NCBI GenBank assembly: GCA_022828595.1
Contig: JAKGHH010000002.1
Coordinates: 74,062,383 to 74,126,382, forward strand
Direction: 5' to 3'
Length of the DNA: 64,000 nt
From: Nelumbo lutea
Taxonomy: Eukaryota; Streptophyta; Magnoliopsida; Proteales; Nelumbonaceae
Shown one piece after another: positions 21,262-33,130 of the stretch. The position numbers and the translations under genes were made by a program. Under the pieces are notes generated by a model. The model was not told the DNA's origin, searched no databases, and saw only the letters and a list, made by a program, of their open reading frames with translations. Position 1 is the stretch's first letter; every line of letters starts with the position of its first letter.

Positions 21262-22175
21262 CCTAGAGCAGAATACATAATTCTGGGAATGAAGAATGGA
21301 TGATTCAACCCTACCCCAAGGATCCTTTATATAGAAAATGAAATTAAAGAAATTACAAAGAGGCCCTTGTAGATTAACAGAAATTAGAGAATTTACAGAG
21401 AGGCTCTTGTAGGGATGAAAAGAAAATAATAATAAAATAGGAGAAACAATACAATAAGGACTACAATAAAATGGTACATCTTCACACTCCCCCTCAAACT
21501 GATGCAGAGGCATGAGCATTAGTTTGCTTACTAGAAATAAGTGTTTGGACCTCGTCATGGCCTTTGTGAAGATGTCAGCAACTTGCATATCAGAGGCAAC
21601 AAGAGGGAGAGGGATAGAGTTTGCAAGAAACATGTCGCAAATAAAGTGGCAGTCCACCTCAATATGCTTTGTCCTTTCATGAAAGACAGGATTAGAGGCA
21701 ATCGTAATAGCACTAGTGTTGTTCGCATACAAAGGAATGGGTGTAGGAGAGGAATAACCCAACTCTTGAAACAAAGATTGAAGCCAAACAACTTTACTAC
21801 AAACAAATGGCATTGCCCTGTACTCTGCTTCCATAGAGGACTTGGAAACAATTTGTTGTTTCTTACATTTCCATGATATTAGAGAGTCACCCATGAAGAC
21901 ACACCACCCGGTAGTGGAGCGGCATGTGTTGGGGCATCCGGCCCAATCTGCATCAGCATAGGCCTTCAATTGGAGAGAAGAAGATGAAGAGAAGAAAAGA
22001 CCTTGCGATAAAGAGCCCCAAATATAGCGGGTGATTTGGTGCACCGCAGTCAAATGGGGTTGACGAGGGGCAGAAACAAACAAACTAACAACATGAACTG
22101 CATATGAAATGTCAAGACGAGTCATGGTCAGATAGATGAGAGACCCTACAAGTTGCCAATAGAGGGAAGCGTGTC
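21262..22175 (-). pseudogene. CopD RNase H and 3' LTR fragment (minus strand)
   Basis: From 22175 leftward the minus strand reads the end of RT (YLTMTRLDISYAVHV), then RNase [72 protein letters not shown] and ADIFTKAM. RNase H is open to its end. A polypurine tract (minus gtttgagggggag) ends at 21487, and the LTR starts TGTGAAG at 21486. The LTR carries a minus-strand TATA, ctatataaagg, near 21330, and ends near 21262. The 5' half of the element is absent. It separates two parts of CopA. Confidence 0.82.
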
Positions 22176-22520
22176 AACAAAAGCACTTGCATCTCTTCTT
22201 ATCCAATCGTTGGTCACCTCTATCCCTTGTAACAATTTCATGGCTTTCCTTTTCTCATAGATGTGGCACCACCATCCAGCCCCCTCATCCTTTCGGAACC
22301 AACTTATTACAAGCTTTGAATGTAGCTCATAATGCTATCCAACAGGACAGGACTAAGCATTCATTGACAAGCATTTTATTAGGGAAAAGTTGGAAGCAAG
22401 TGAAATATGTATTCCATATGTTAGTACTTTGGCTGAAATATCCGCAAAAGTTGTAACCACCCAACTTAAGGGAGTAATATGTATGTTTAGTGATACAAGG
22501 GCATTATTGTCCTTTCATCT
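22176..22520 (+). pseudogene. CopA RNase H C-terminal fragment
   Basis: The plus strand resumes copia RNase H: NVAHNAIQQDRTKH near 22330, then HFIREKLEASEICIPYVSTL in another frame, then an end resembling TTQLKGVI near 22460. It is cut at 22520 by CopB, whose target duplication catct occupies 22516-22520. What follows CopB at 38263 is not recognisably coding. Confidence 0.75.
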
Positions 22521-22852
22521 TGTAGTGAGAATGGGTCGAATGGGCCTTGGTGTTTTTTTATTTCTTTTAAGTAGTGTTTAAGGTTATGTTTGTTGGTTAT
22601 GGGCTATTTTTGTTTTCTTTAATTATTTCTTTAGTGCTGGCCGCCCCATTAAGGGCATCCGGGTAATTGTACTTAATTTTAGAATTAAGTTAATAAAAGA
22701 GATCAAGGGGGCTAGAAAGAGACGCTCGAACTCTTCTTTTCCCTCTTCCCTTCTCTTCTTCTTCAACAACTTACTACTGAAACCTCTTCTCCTTTCTCTT
22801 TCTTTCTTTCTTTTCTATATTTTCTGATTTACTGCAGATGTATTTCTCAACT
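22521..22852 (+). mobile_element. CopB 5' LTR
   Basis: This LTR is 332 bp, starting tgtagtgagaatggg and ending ttctcaact. It is homologous to 37945-38257. The pair is flanked by the identical 5-bp duplication catct at 22516-22520 and 38258-38262. It contains ttaataaaagagatcaag and a long pyrimidine tract before its end. Confidence 0.85.
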
Positions 22853-22865
22853 TGGTATAAGAGTC
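22853..22865 (+). other. CopB primer-binding site
   Basis: The sequence tggtataagagtc abuts the LTR and is a variant of the tRNA-Met site. A second copy of ttggtataagagtcagc occurs at 23757-23773, beyond the MITE. Confidence 0.75.
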
Positions 22866-23079
22866 AGCTCTCACTTACCACTTCTTTCTCTTTTCTTTTC
22901 CCATACACGATGTCTATGGAGAACTAACCATTTGATCAATCAGCAACTTATGCAGCCTAGTTAGGAGGGTTTTTGGAGAGTTTTTGTGGAGGCTTTCATC
23001 CTTAGTTGAAGCCCAAGGCAGGTTCTTGGATATTTTTCCCAAAAACCCTAGATAACTGGAGAAATCTTATTGCAGGTAG

Positions 23080-23745
23080 TGTTTTAAAAGCGCAAGGCGC
23101 AAAAAACACGCAGGGGTCAATTTGCACCTGAGGCACAAGGCGCAAGGCGAGGTGCATGCCTTTTTGAAGCAAGGCGCAAAAATACAAAAAAAAATGCTAA
23201 AAATAAAAACAAATGTCAAAAAATTCAAAAAGAATGCCAAAAAAATAAAAAAATATTAAACATAACATTAATAAAAAATATAAACTTAAATTTTAAAAAA
23301 CCTATTATCTAAAATTAAAATACATAAACATAAGAAGTAAAGCATGTTCAAATGAGAATTTAAAAATAAAATCAAACATATAAAACATTTTCAAGCATGT
23401 AAAACCTTTCACTCAATTGCATTACTTCAAGTAGCTAATGTAATGTAAAACATATTACATTCCTGATTCTACAAGCTACCTTTGTGCCACACCCCTTGAG
23501 GCAAGCCCAAACAAGTCCACATTAGGTCTTAAATTCTTAGTTTTCACACAAAAAAATAATGATTTTATAGTTTTAATTGCTTTTTAAGAAGACATTTTAT
23601 TAGGATGAATGAATGAACAACATTACCAAAAGCGTCAAATTTTCAAAAGGCACACGCTTGGGCTAAGGCACGAGGCGCATCAGGCGCACGCCTAGGCGCA
23701 CCGGGCGTGTGCCTTTTGAAATAAGCTTTTGAAAGGGTGCCTTTC
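23080..23745. mobile_element. MITE-like inverted-repeat element in CopB leader
   Basis: The left end, gtgttttaaaagcgcaaggc, pairs with the reverse complement of the right end, which reads cttatttcaaaaggcacac. Both ends carry several copies of aaggcgc-type subterminal motifs, and the centre is AT-rich and non-coding. No clean target duplication was found, so the ends are approximate. The architecture resembles the element at 19847-20475. Confidence 0.6.
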
Positions 23746-26470
23746 TTCCAGTCTAGTTGGTATAAGAGTCAGCCCAATCCCCAAGAGTCTAGTTGATCAT
23801 TCTCCAGTCTGTCAAGCCACAAGTTGATCATTATCCCAATGCCGGGATGAAGCCGAAAGTTAACACTGGAAGCTGCATCCAAAGCTTATTCCTACCAAAC
23901 TTAAGAAAAAAACTGGTGGGAAAAGGTTTGAAACTAGAAAAGGTGGAAATGCAAATGTAACCAACTCCTCATAAAGTGAACAAGGACAGGGTAGAGAGAA
24001 GTTGGTGGTAGAACAACTTACAGCCGCTAGGGCTAAGTATGAGAAGTATGGCCCAATAATCAGTCATTTGGAGTCCACTGCTACAACTCCTTCAAAGATT
24101 GTTCTTCCTCTGATATGCTCACTCAGGTATTCGTGCCACTACTCATCATGCTTTTGTCTTAGGTGCTCATAAAACCCCTTGGATAATTGATTATGGTGCT
24201 TTTGACCATATGGCCAGTATTTCATAGTTATTCACCTCTTATTAACTCCTTCCTAGCCAGGATAAGATATCCCTTGCTAATGGCTCTCTTGCCCCTATCA
24301 TGGGAAAGGGAGACATTAAGACCTCTAATGCACTGATCGTATCATCTGTACTTCATGTACCTAAACTTAATACCAATTTGATTTCAGTTAGTAATTTGAC
24401 TAAATCCTTGAATTGTAGTGTGACATTTTTCCCTTCCTCTTGTGTTTTTCAGGACATGAAATCTTAGAAGGTTATTGGGAGTGGCCATGAGGCGAATGGG
24501 ATCTATTTGTTAGACATGCCTGAGCAGAGCCAAGTACAACCTAAGAGAACTGCATTTGTTTTAGTCCATTAGTCATATTATATTATGTCATAGTCGTCTA
24601 GGTCATTTGTCTTTTTCTTCATTGAGTCAGTTGTTTCTAGAGTTATTTAAAGGAATCAGTCTATCAAATCTACATTGCAAGTCCTATGAGTTCTCGAAGC
24701 CTTGTAAGAACACTTATCCTTCAAGTGATAAAAGATCGACTATTTCTTTTAATATTGTTCACTCTGATGTGTAGGGGCCTTACCATTTACCATGTATGGG
24801 TGGCTTTAGATATTTCATCATGTTTATTGCTGAGTTTTCATGATATACTTTGATTTACCTTATGTGCTCTCGTGCTGAAGTGCCTAAACTTGTGCAACAG
24901 TTCCATGAACACATACTCGGTTTAACACTTGCATCAAAATATTCCAATTGGACAATGCTAAGGAATATTTTGAGAAGGACCTTACCTCCTATCTTGAGAA
25001 GTTTGGGGTTGTTAATTAGAGTTCTTGTGCCCGCACTCCACAACAAAATGGAGTAGCAAAGAGGAAAAACAAACAAATTGTGGAATTTGCAAGGGTCATC
25101 CTTTTTGCTACCCATGTTCCTATTAAGTTTTGGGGTGATGCAGTTTTAACAGTTGCCTACCTTGTCAACAACATGCCTTCTCGAGTCTTGGGGCTAAAAT
25201 CTCCTTTTAGAGTCATCTTTCCTGTTATTGAGATTGTCTCCATTCCTCTACTAGTCTTTGGTTGTACTTGTTATGTCCACATTCCCAGTTCTAAGAGGCA
25301 TAAATCTGACCCCAAGGCTCAGAAGTGTATCTTTCTTGGTTATGCCTCCACGCAAAAAGGGTACTATTGTTTTGATCCCATTAGTGGCACCCAATTTGTT
25401 TCCATGGATGTCATTAGAGTTTGTGCCTTTCCTTTTTATAATCGTTCTTCTGGGGGAGAGACCTCTTAAGTTGTTTTCTTAATCCCTTTCTTTGCCAACT
25501 CTAATTAAGTCTTGTGTCGAGCCCTCTACAATTACCCCCATTCATGTGGAGGGATCCTCTCCTTTGAGGTCTTCCATTCTTGCTCCTCCCTCTCCTCCTG
25601 CAAGTCCTCCAATATTTACCACCCATCCTATTCTCCAGAGGTGGTACTAGCAGCAAAGGCTAACGCAAACACAGGTCGACCCCACACCTCCAAATGAGTC
25701 TCAGGCGCTTCCAATTATTGAAGAGAGGACACGCCCATAACTTCCTCCACTAGCACCCTCGTTTTCAAACCTTGAACATTGCTTTGAGAAAAGGTAAGAG
25801 GAAATGTACAACTCATTGTATTTCCAAACACCTTTCCTATAGCTTGTTGTCCCCATCCTACTATGCCTTTCTAACCTCCATTTCCCTTCAACCCATCCCA
25901 AAGTTTGTTTTAAAAGCCTTAGCCACACCAAAATGGAGGGATGCTACGAGGATTGAAATAGAAAACCTTCATATAAACAATACCTGGGATATTGTTGCCT
26001 TGCCAGTTGGTAAGGAACCTGTTGGGTGCAAGTGGGTTTTTACTATCAAGTATCATGCAGATGGGTCAATTGAGAGGTATAGGACTTGTTTTGTTGCTAA
26101 GCGATATACCTAGGTATATGGGATAGATTACACTAAGATTTTTTCTCCAACTGCTAAAATGACCTCGGTGAAAGTTCTTTTATCCTTAGTAGTGAGCTAT
26201 GATTGGCCTCTGTATCAGTTTGATGTTAGGAATGCATTCCTAAATGGTGATCTCACCGAAAAGGTATATATGTCCCTTCCTCCTAGTATATATGGCAAGG
26301 AGATGCAAGGTAAGGCGTGTAGATTGAAGAAATCACTTTATGGCCTAAAACAATCTCCAGTTCTCCATGTGCTTGGTTTGACAGGTTTAGGGATGCTCTT
26401 GTTCAGTTCGGCTACACTCAGACTTAATCATATCATACCCTCTTTGTTAAGAGAAGAAGCACCTTGGTGA
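23746..26470 (+). pseudogene. CopB gag-protease-integrase-RT remnant (left part)
   Basis: Gag is nearly unreadable. Protease appears at about 24180-24420: IIDYGAFDHM, with Tyr where the family has Ser, then DKISLANGSLAPIMGKGDI and SSVLHVPKLNTNLISVSNLT. Integrase includes FQLDNAKEYFEKDLTSYL (24940) and [20 protein letters not shown] (25040), followed by KFWGDAVLTVAYLVNNMPSR and the C-terminal VFGCTCYVHIP. RT begins NTWDIVALPVGKEPVGCKW near 25980 and includes [14 protein letters not shown] and [11 protein letters not shown]. It is interrupted at 26475 by CopC and continues at 37115. Stops are frequent. Confidence 0.85.
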
Positions 26471-26475
26471 CATTC

Positions 26476-26713
26476 TGTTGGAAAACGTGGGGTTACTGGT
26501 TCAGATCTGAAAATAGAATTGTATATATTCCTAGGATTGTGGAAGGATTGATTTAGAAAGTTTTTTATTTCTATTTCTTTCTTTCTATTTTTGTACTTTT
26601 TATTTTCTCTTCTTTCTATTTTTCTTTCTTTCTATTTATTGCAGCAACTTACTGTATAAATATGCCCATTGGCAATAGAATGAAACATATCAGTATTCTA
26701 CCATTCCAAAACA
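26476..26713 (+). mobile_element. CopC 5' LTR
   Basis: This LTR is 238 bp, starting tgttggaaaacgtgggg and ending attccaaaaca. It differs from the 3' LTR (36876-37109) by about six substitutions and one 4-bp indel. The identical 5-bp duplication cattc lies at 26471-26475 and 37110-37114. A TATA-like tataaatatg is present near 26655. Confidence 0.95.
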
Positions 26714-26727
26714 TGGTATCAGAGCTC
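26714..26727 (+). other. CopC primer-binding site
   Basis: The canonical tggtatcagagctc immediately follows the LTR. Confidence 0.92.
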
Positions 26728-26849
26728 CAGGTTTGTCAACCTTGAGATTTTTTCGGCCTTCATTGCCAGTTTTTTATGTTTTTCTCTTCTGGCCTTCAGT
26801 GTTGATCTGTAACCAGAAGTGTTCCTTTATTCTCCTTTCCTCCATTAAC

Positions 26850-27750
26850 AATGTCCGACATGACTGCAAAAAGTGCTCCCGTCCAAACTGATGAAGGAGC
26901 AACAAATTCTCATTCTCACACTGGTGATTTGTAGAGTATTCAGGCAACATATAGACTGAATGGCCACAATTACTTGAAGTGGTCACAACTAGTGCGTACC
27001 TATTTGAAGGGAAAAGGTAAAATTAGTCACCTCCTTGGAACAGGACCAAGGTTGGGCGAGCCAAATTTTGATGCTTGGGACGAAGAGGACTCCATGATTA
27101 TGTCATGGTTGTGGAGTTCAATGACACCTGAGATCAATGATACTTGTATGTTTCTTCCCTCTGCAAAGGCTATTTGGGATGTTGTCCGACAAACCTATTC
27201 CAAAGTCCATGACGCTGCTCGTGTCTATGAGGTCAAAGTGAAGATTGTGGCGGCCAAACAAGGGAGCAGGAGGGTTACAGAGTATGCAAATCTGCTGCAA
27301 AATTTATGGCATGAGCTTGATCATTATCGGGTTCTTGAGACAAAGTGCGCAGATGATGATGTGATCTTGAAGAATTTTATTGAAAGAGATAGGGTGTATG
27401 ACTTTTTGGTCGGACTGAATGCTGAATTTGATCAGGTCTGAATACAAATTCTTGGCAAAGAAAAGTGCCTCCATTGAATGAAGTCATAGCTCTTGTCAGA
27501 GCTGGGGAAAGTCGTTGTGGAATCATGCTTGAGCCTAAAGATCCCAAAGGCTCAGCCATGGTGGCAAGCGAAGGAAGTTACAGTGGTTCAAAGGGTGAGA
27601 ACAATCACAACTTGGCTCGTGACACAACCACTCGTGACTCTAACGATAACCTCTGGTGCACCTATTGCAAGAAGCCCAGACACACGAAAGATCGGTGCTT
27701 GAAACTTCATGGGAAACCTCCCACATCCAGCAAGGATTGGGGAAATTGAG
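26850..27750 (+). pseudogene. CopC gag
   Basis: The ATG at 26850 opens MSDMTAKSAPVQTDEGATN. A TAG follows, then a long gag frame: YRLNGHNYLKWSQLVRTYLK, AWDEEDSMIMSWLWSSMTPE and RDRVYDFLVGLNAEFDQV, as in the UBN2 and DUF4219-type copia gag domains. A stop at about 27439 and a shift lead into the zinc-knuckle part, whose CTYCKKPRHTKDRC near 27658-27700 preserves all four CCHC ligands. The frame ends at 27749. With only a few lesions, gag is relatively fresh. Confidence 0.88.
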
Positions 27751-29210
27751 GAGTTTCAAAAAGAGTTCAACAGGCCCATAATGTCTCCACAACCCCGCAG
27801 CAAGAACACTCAAGTCAGGGACCATTTAATGATGAAGAAATTGAAAGGCTAAGGTGCTTCCTGAAATCCTTGAAACCAGGAAGTGGTTCTACCTCTCTTG
27901 CTCTCTCAGGTGAGTCTTTATCTCTAGGATTACATGCCTCGGCTAGTGTTTTTCCATGGATTCTTGATTCTGGAACTACTGACCACATGACACCCTCTTC
28001 ACTACATTTTCTCACCTATACACCCTGTCATAGTAATAGAAAAATTTTTGTTGCTGATGGTTCTTTCACCACAGTGACAGGGATTGGGAATATTCAAATT
28101 ACTCCATCCCTATTACTTAAAAATGTGCTTCATGTTCCTAACTTATCCACTAGCCTTATCTCTATACATAAACTCACCTAGGATGTGAACTGCAATGTTG
28201 TGTTCTTCCCTTCTTACTGTGTATTTCAAGACCAGGTTTCGGGGAAGAAGATTGGACTTGCTAAGGAAATAGATGGACTCTACTAACTTGAAGCAACCAG
28301 CAAATCATCTCACACTGTTATGCATGTCACACACGAGTCATTCTTATCTACCTCCAATAAAGATTTAATTTGGCGTCATCATTTCTGTTTTGGCCATCCT
28401 TCATTTACTATTTTAAAAACAATGTTTCCTTCCTTGTTTAAAGGAATTGATGTTGAAACCTTTCATTATGATGTTTATGAACTTGCTAAGCACAAAAGAG
28501 TTTCTTTCCCAATCAGCAATAAAAGATCTTCAACTCCTTTTTATTTGATTCATTCGGATATACGGGGCCCTTCTCAAATTCCCAACATTACTGGTTCCAG
28601 ATGGTTCGTCACCTTTATTGATGATTGCACTAGGGTCACATGGATTTTTCTTCTTAAGTCTAAATCTGATGTGGGTACGATTCTTCCCAACTTTCATAAC
28701 ATGGTCCAAACTCAGTTTGGTGTGAGAATTAAAAGGTTTTGATCTGATAATGCTACAGATTATTTTAATCAGAATTAGTCCCCATTTTTTTAGAAAGAAG
28801 GCATTGTGCATGAATCCTCCTATGTTAACACTCCCCAACAGAATGGGGTAGCTAAGAGAAAAAATGGACATCTTTTGCAAACCACTTGAGCCTTTCTCTT
28901 TCAAAATCAGGTGCCAAAACAATATTGGGGGGAAGCTGTCCTTACTGCTGCCTACATCATAAATAGACTACCATCTAAAGTTCTTGACAACCGAAGCCCA
29001 ATACAAGTCCTTTCTCAATTTTACCCTGATATTCGAGCCTCAAATAATCTCACACCAAGAATTTTTGGCTGCACTGCCTTTGTTCATGTCGATAATAAGG
29101 GAAAATTAGACCCACGAGAAATCAGGTGTGTCTTCTTGGGATATTCCCCAACTCAGAAAGGTTATAAATGTTATCATCCAGCCACCAGAAAATTCTACAC
29201 CTCCATCGAT
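27751..29210 (+). pseudogene. CopC protease and integrase
   Basis: The protease reads WILDSGTTDHMTPSSLHFL near 27960, with the catalytic DSG intact, followed by IFVADGSFTTVTGIGNIQ. GAG-pre-integrase has LIWRHHFCFGHPSF; the second Cys pair of the zinc motif is damaged. The integrase core starts LIHSDIRGPSQIPN near 28550 and continues FVTFIDDCTRVTWIFLLKSK. The second Asp block, SDNATDYFNQN, follows a stop near 28740. [20 protein letters not shown] has the Glu position replaced by Lys. The C-terminal block ends YTSIDV. CopE is inserted at 29215, and the frame continues at 34832. Confidence 0.88.
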
Positions 29211-29215
29211 GTCAC

Positions 29216-29519
29216 TGTTAGAATGCTTGAGTCAGGGGTATTGTGGCCATTCTGGTGTATCTTATTGAAAGTGAAATTTCTATTGTATATGAGTTTAAGT
29301 TATGTGTCCCATCTTCTATGAGGGACAAAATTGTTTTTCTTGTAACTCAAGTTTTTCATGAATAAAAGTCAAGTGGGTCGACTAGGAGAGGTACTTTTGT
29401 ACATACTCTCTTCTAGTCTGGCCGAATACTTTTCTCCTCTCCTTCTTCTTCTTCTTTCTCTTTTCTTTCTTCTTTCTTCTTCTCTACTTTGACCTAGAAA
29501 CAACTAGGGTTTATTCACA
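29216..29519 (+). mobile_element. CopE 5' LTR
   Basis: This LTR is 304 bp, from tgttagaatgcttgagtc to gggtttattcaca. It differs from the 3' LTR (34534-34831) by about 14 substitutions and a 6-bp indel. The perfect target duplication gtcac lies at 29211-29215 and 34832-34836, inside CopC coding sequence. Confidence 0.95.
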
Positions 29520-29532
29520 TGGTATCAGAGCA
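29520..29532 (+). other. CopE primer-binding site
   Basis: The canonical tggtatcagagca directly follows the LTR. Confidence 0.92.
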
Positions 29533-30300
29533 TTAAGGTCTGGTGTTCATTTTTTTTTCTCTTGTTGCTATCTTCTTCCTGGGTTCGCCGCCAGCTTCAT
29601 AGTAGGTTTTTCATCCTACAGCTGATATGATTGAAGACTCGATAAAGGGCTGAAAAGGAGTTGTCGTTTTGAGGGCCTGGAGGTGAGAATGCCTCTGGCC
29701 GGTGCTGTGGTGGTCGTTGAAGTGGTATACTAGACCCTCTATTCAGTGTACGAAGAGGGTTGGTCGTATACAGGTATGGACACTGCTGTCATGTGTTCAG
29801 AAATGGACTGTGAATGCTGATTTTTTTTTTTTTTGTGCATCGAAAGTTAGTTGTTGTGGTGCTGGGTGAAACTGATACACATATCAGTCATGTTTTTTTT
29901 TTGTGTTTTCTTGCTCACATGTGTGCTGAAAGAAGAGTGGTAGACTGCTGATGTCCACGACAGCAGTGGTGTGGTGTTGATTGTGTTGTGGTGGCTGGCA
30001 TATCTATATTTTTAAATGCTTAAAAGTGAACCCCTAGACCTTGTGTGTAATCAGTTCTGCAGTTTGCAGAACAAGTGTTCGATGAAACGATTGAGTAATT
30101 TCAGTAGTGGTGTGTTGGTGGTAGTAAATGGTCCTGCAGTGTGCAGTCCAAGTGTTTGATGTGTTGACTGAATGATTTCAGCTTTAGAGTGTAGTGTGTA
30201 ATGTGCAGTTGAAGAAAGTGGGTTGGTGGTATTGTAAGTGAGATAAGTCTTGTGACAAGTGTGAGATTGTGGTGTATATTCAGAGGAGACATAATTGAGA

Positions 30301-31130
30301 TGGCTTCAACTATAATTGGGAATGACAACAAAACAGGCATCATGCTCTCTTCAGATTATCTAAGTGTTCAAATGACATCCATCAAGTTGAATGGTGAGAA
30401 CTATATACCATAGGCAAAATCTGTGGAGGTGTTCTTGAAGGCCAAGAGGAAAGTAAAACATGTGAGGGAAGAGAAACCTTCCTCTGATTCTCTTGGGTTC
30501 AGTGATTGGGAACAAGATGATGCACAGATAATGACATAGCTTTGGAACAACATGGAACCAAAGATTAGTGTGAACTTCATGTTCCTAGATACAGCCAAAG
30601 AGATCTGGGATCATGCTAAAAAGTTGTACTCTGGACAAAACAACACAACTAGGGTATATCAGTTATACCAAGAGTACTTCAATTTGAAGCAAGAAAGTCA
30701 AAGCTTAAAAGAGTATTATGCAAGTTTGAGAAACATCCGCAATGAGCTAAATGTGTATCACCCTCTCACATTAGATGTCCAGATCCAACAACAACAACGT
30801 GAACAACTTGATGTGACTAGGTTTCTTGTGGGCTTGAAGGCTGAGTATGATCCTGTCAGAGCACAGATATTGGGGGGATCAGCTCTCCCCTCACTTGAAG
30901 AAGTTTTTGCCCGTCTTAAGAGGACATCCATTGAGCCAGTGGAACATTCTTCCTTCTCTGATAGATCTGGTTTGGTAGTGACTAAAGGGAGTAGTCGTGG
31001 AAGTAGAAGTGGTGGTGGCAGCAGTGGCCCTCCAAGCAACCGTGGTGGACACATGTTTAACTGGGCTAGTGGCTGGACTGAAGGCCGTGAGTCAGGGGGG
31101 AGTCGTGGAAAAGGAAGGGGTAATGCTTAG
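30301..31130 (+). pseudogene. CopE gag
   Basis: The leader (29533-30300) carries TG-rich sequence and poly-T runs but no recognised gene. Gag opens MASTIIGNDNKTGIMLSSDY, then MTSIKLNGENYIP, followed by a TAG and a second TAG within DDAQIMT-LWNN. From 30552 it is open: FMFLDTAKEIWDHAKKLYSG, QESQSLKEYYASLRNIRN and TRFLVGLKAEYDPVRAQIL, then a Gly/Ser/Arg-rich tail. A stop at 31128-31130 precedes the zinc knuckle CTHCGLEGHIVNFC at about 31138. Both early stops arise from TGG-type Trp codons in related gag proteins. Confidence 0.88.
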
Positions 31131-33130
31131 AGAAAATGTACACATTGTGGCTTAGAGGGGCACATAGTTAATTTCTGCTATGATTTGCGTGGTCCACCTA
31201 ACACTTGGGCTAACCAAGTTACATCTAAAAGTAGTAGCATAATTACTGAAAGCCAGCAAACTGCACCAACCCCCTCCACACCCACTTGTGCTTCCGGGCA
31301 GGAAATGGTGAGTGTACCACGAGCAATATATGAGCAATTCCTTCAAGCATCTCAGCAGAACACAACTACACTTGCCCATTCAGGTATGACTTGTTTAGCT
31401 TCCAAAGCCTCACCCTGGATCATTGATTCTGGTGCCTCGGACCATATGTCTGGGACTCCTGATGTATTTTCTTCCCTTTCTCGCACCTCCACATCTCAGA
31501 CAGTTACACTTGCTAATGGTTCTACATCTCCTATTTGTGGTGTTGGTGATGTTGATCTCTCCTCATTGTCTTTAGCATCTGTTTTATATGTTTTCAAGTT
31601 CCCTTTTAACCTTATGTCTATTAGTAGATTAACCAAGTCCCTTAATTTTTCTGTAACCTTCTATCATTCTTCTTGTGTGTTTCAAGATCTCAAGACGGGG
31701 ACGAAGATTGGTGGAGGGCATGAATCTGGTTGTATTACCTTGATGGTGGTGGCCCCCCAGTAGCTTTCCAGTCGTCTCTTACTCCTCTCCAATGGCACTG
31801 CAAACTTGGTCATCCCTCTCTCAAGGATTTGAAGTTGCTAGTTCCTTGCTTGAGTCATCTTTCATCATTAGATTGTGAGTCATGTCAGTTGGAAAACATC
31901 ATCGAGTCTCATTTAGTCCAAGAATTGATAGTTGTGTCTCAAGTCCTTTTGCTTTAGTTCATTCTAACGTATGGGGTCCAGTTAAAGTGGTGTCATACAA
32001 TGGGTTTAAGTATTTTGTAATATTTGTTGATGACTTTTCAAGGATGACATGGATCTATCTTATGAAAGACCGTAGTGAATTGTTTTATATTTTATCAGAA
32101 ATTTCATGCTGAAATACACACTCAATTTGGTGTTAATATGAAAATACTTCGCTCTGGTAATGCCAAAGAATACATCTCCTCATCATTTCAGCAATACCTA
32201 GAACATCATGGAATAATTCATCAAACTTCTTATGCCTACACCCCACAACAAAACGGTGTAGCTGAACGGAAAAATAGACATCTTCTTGAAACTACTCGGT
32301 CCTTGATGATCAATATGCATGTCCCAAAGCACTTTTGGAGTCATGCTGTTTTACATCCTATTTTTTGATAAATCGGATGCCCATGTCAATCCTTGGAAGT
32401 CAATCCCCTTTCTCCGTATTGTTCCCCACTTTGTCTCCCTTTCCTCTCACCCCAAGAGTCTTTGGTTGTGTTTGTTTTGTTCAACACTTGGGGCCTGGAG
32501 TAGACAAGCTAGATGCTCGGGCTACGAAGTGTATTTTTCTTGGCTACTCAAAGACTCAGAAAGGGTACAAGTGTTATAACCCTAAGTTTCATAAATCGTT
32601 TGTGTGCCCAGATGTCACCTTCTTTGAATCAGTTCATTTTTTCTCCAATGCCAGGGTCTCTTCTTCTCCCTCTGTGGTTCATCTTCCTGTTCCGGTTGTG
32701 GACCCCCTTCCCGTAGCTCCCACTCCTACTGCAGATGCACATCATATGCCGGTTACTACAGAGAGGCCGCCAATTACTCAAGTGTATACTCGCAGAAGTG
32801 CTTTGGCTCCTTCTCCACTTCAGCACCCGTCAACTGATCCTGCTACTGCTCCTTCTCCCTCAGATCTTCATCTCCCTATTGCTTTGTGGAAAGGTAAGCG
32901 TACTTGTACTTCTCATCCCATTTTAGACTATGTTTCCACTACTCACCTTTCTGCTTCCCATTGCAAGTTTATATTGTTACTCTCTTCGGTTCCCATTCCC
33001 AAGACTGTACAGGAAGCCCTTGCCTCTCTAGGGTGGCGGCAAGCCATGGAAGAAGAACTCTCTGCTCTACAACATAATCATACGTGGGAACTCACCATCC
33101 TTCCTCCTGGTAAGCACACTGTTGGGTGTA
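31131..33130 (+). pseudogene. CopE zinc knuckle, protease and integrase
   Basis: The CCHC knuckle at 31138-31180 is intact. Protease reads WIIDSGASDHMSGTPDVFSS near 31415 and is open to about 31760. GAG-pre-integrase (QWHCKLGHPSLKDLKLLVP, CESCQL) and the integrase core (LVHSNVWGPVKVVSYNGFKY) follow in shifted frames; the first catalytic Asp of HSDVWGP is Asn here. FVDDFSRMTWIYLMKDRSE, then ILRSGNAKEYISSSFQQ (Asp replaced by Gly) and QQNGVAERKNRHLLETTRSL (Glu kept) follow. From 32335 a 268-codon frame covers the integrase C-terminus and the linker up to the start of RT. At least four shifts are present. Confidence 0.87.
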
